From: a virus
Virus record (IMG/VR): IMGVR_UViG_3300020281_000145
Location: 1-20,531 of that record
Length of the DNA: 20,531 bases
Direction: 5' to 3' (one strand)
Below are positions 19,938 through 20,531 of this stretch, piece by piece. How positions within the stretch are numbered: the first letter of the stretch is position 1; each line of letters begins with the position of its first letter. A model generated the notes under the pieces. It was not told the DNA's origin. It was given only the letters and a program-made list of their open reading frames with translations, and did no database searches. The translations under genes were made by a program, and so were the position numbers.

Positions 19938-20056
19938 AAAGAACTCGAAATCCTATAGCAAGAAAAGTAAAGACTCCAAGATATAGAAAGAGAGTTATAC
20001 AGGACAAGAAGAAAAAGATGAAGAGAGGATATAGTAAATATGTTGCATACACCTGA
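19922..20056 (+). CDS. Very basic 44-residue protein
   Basis: A 44-residue frame with 18 Lys/Arg and a single acidic residue (MVKTVKRTRNPIARKVK..., DKKKKMKRGYSKY). It is placed between two real-looking genes, overlapping the first by 16 bases and the second by 17. GAAGG lies about 8 bases upstream. The composition suggests nucleic-acid binding. It fills what would otherwise be a 102-base gap. Confidence 0.5.
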   Translation: MVKTVKRTRNPIARKVKTPRYRKRVIQDKKKKMKRGYSKYVAYT

Positions 20057-20336
20057 TATCAACCAAGAAATTAAGAATAGAATTAAACTATCTATCGCAG
20101 CATACGCCTATGAGTATAAGAGCGATCCTATCATGTCTGACGATGAATTTGATCAACTGGCTCTAAAGATCAACCCAGAAGAAAAAACTGGAAACATTAA
20201 GTTAGATAATTTCTTTAGAAAACACTTTGCAACTGACACAGGTTTATGGGTTCGTAAACATCCTGAGTTAAATAAATTGGAATGGCTATATAATGAGTAC
20301 TTTAAGAACAGTGATAAAAATGTCACAGTACAATAA
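20040..20336 (+). CDS. Small protein with ligase-N-terminus-like motif, 98 aa
   Basis: This 98-residue protein has AYAYEYKSDPIMSDDEFDQLALKI (14-37), which resembles the helical N-terminal Ia region of NAD-dependent DNA ligases (Y..DxPxxSDxExDxL). The rest (LDNFFRKHFATDTGLWVRKHPELNKLEWLYNEY) is not ligase-like, and no adenylation site is present. It is therefore not a ligase; the motif may reflect a shared helical fold. GAGAGGA precedes the ATG. Confidence 0.65.
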   Translation: MLHTPDINQEIKNRIKLSIAAYAYEYKSDPIMSDDEFDQLALKINPEEKTGNIKLDNFFRKHFATDTGLWVRKHPELNKLEWLYNEYFKNSDKNVTVQ

Positions 20337-20364
20337 TTTTTTTATATGAAAGTGAATTTAACTG

Positions 20365-20393
20365 TTTACTATGATAGAAAAATGTGGTATAAT
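20365..20393 (+). promoter_or_regulatory. Sigma70-like promoter near the right edge
   Basis: TTTACT 20365-20370, a 17-base spacer ending TGTGG, then consensus TATAAT 20388-20393. The preceding AACTG matches the other members of the set. AAGGAG (20417-20422) precedes the ATG at 20431. Confidence 0.75.
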
Positions 20394-20430
20394 GATATTA
20401 TAAATGACAACAAATTAAGGAGTAGAAAAT

Positions 20431-20531
20431 ATGTCAGGAATTAAAAGATTTATAGAAAATGTAGAAGAATTTGTTAACAATCATGAGTTAACATTTCCTT
20501 CAATGTCTCAAGAAGAAGTAGATACTATTCT
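20431..20531 (+). CDS. Start of a gene cut by the window edge
   Basis: An open frame of 33 full codons from an ATG 8 bases after AAGGAG, running off the window. It begins MSGIKRFIENVEEFVNNHEL, a helix, followed by TFPSMSQEEVDTI. Promoter and ribosome site both support it. No family can be assigned from this fragment. Confidence 0.75.
   Translation, partial: MSGIKRFIENVEEFVNNHELTFPSMSQEEVDTI

Noticed and set aside
20040-20336. NAD-dependent DNA ligase fragment
   Set aside because: Only a short helical motif matches; there is no adenylation lysine motif and the frame is intact and small.
1-20531. CRISPR arrays, insertion sequences, integrase or attachment sites
   Set aside because: No regularly spaced repeats, transposase motifs or long flanking repeats were seen; the only long repeat is the promoter block.

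Overview
The window is AT-rich and gene-dense. Every supportable gene is on the + strand, and most neighbours overlap by a few bases (ATGA, TAATG, TTGA). The core genes are those of a T4-superfamily myovirus: family B DNA polymerase (T4 gp43 type), dCMP hydroxymethylase (gp42 type), UvsX recombinase and gp41 helicase. T4-style late promoter boxes (TATAAATA) are also present. The host cannot be fixed from sequence. The AT-rich composition, the tiny overlapping genes, the zf-CHCC protein and the sugar/nucleotide metabolism genes fit a marine phage, perhaps of an alphaproteobacterium; that is inference.

Layout. 1-1237: tail of an upstream gene, a late promoter, a minimal class IIb aminoacyl-tRNA synthetase (Asn/Asp type), a 61-aa protein, and a tRNA whose 5' end directly abuts the stop codon of that protein. 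1271-8369: DNA polymerase, MazG-like pyrophosphohydrolase, AEP-primase-like protein, DUF1599-like protein, dCMP hydroxymethylase, conserved phage protein, dCMP deaminase and GMP reductase. 8373-13128: small membrane protein, UDG-like protein, glycosyltransferase-like protein, cupin, GDPD-like phosphodiesterase, nucleotidyltransferase-HAD fusion and a C5 cytosine methyltransferase. 13149-16370: small membrane protein, UvsX, a linker gene, gp41 helicase and two small genes. 16464-20531: secreted SleB-type hydrolase, zf-CHCC protein, DUF3310-like protein, a structured RNA region, and a run of small unknown, membrane or basic proteins.

Transcription. Eight sigma70-like promoters share TTTACA (or TTTACT), exactly 17 bp, then TAGAAT/TACAAT/TATAAT preceded by TGTGA or TGTGG (one copy has TATGA, one TATGG). 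Two are 42/44 identical. Three of them (before the polymerase, the primase-like gene and the GMP reductase) place the -10 box only 6-9 nt before the ATG, so these mRNAs look leaderless. Two TATAAATA late boxes precede the synthetase/tRNA unit and the 17.5 kb small-gene operon.

Most notable. (1) The tRNA has a class II (long variable arm, tRNA-Leu-like) body, but carries anticodon GUU, discriminator G73 and U1-A72, which are Asn-type features. It sits in one unit with an AsnRS-like enzyme that lacks an anticodon-binding domain. This looks like a dedicated phage synthetase/tRNA pair. (2) A hydroxymethyl-dCMP pathway is followed by a glycosyltransferase, cupin, GDPD-like and nucleotidyltransferase-HAD cluster that could decorate DNA in a way unlike T4 glucosylation. 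(3) A GC-rich leader at 17.67-17.77 kb can fold into competing hairpins, one of which pairs the start codon of the next gene.
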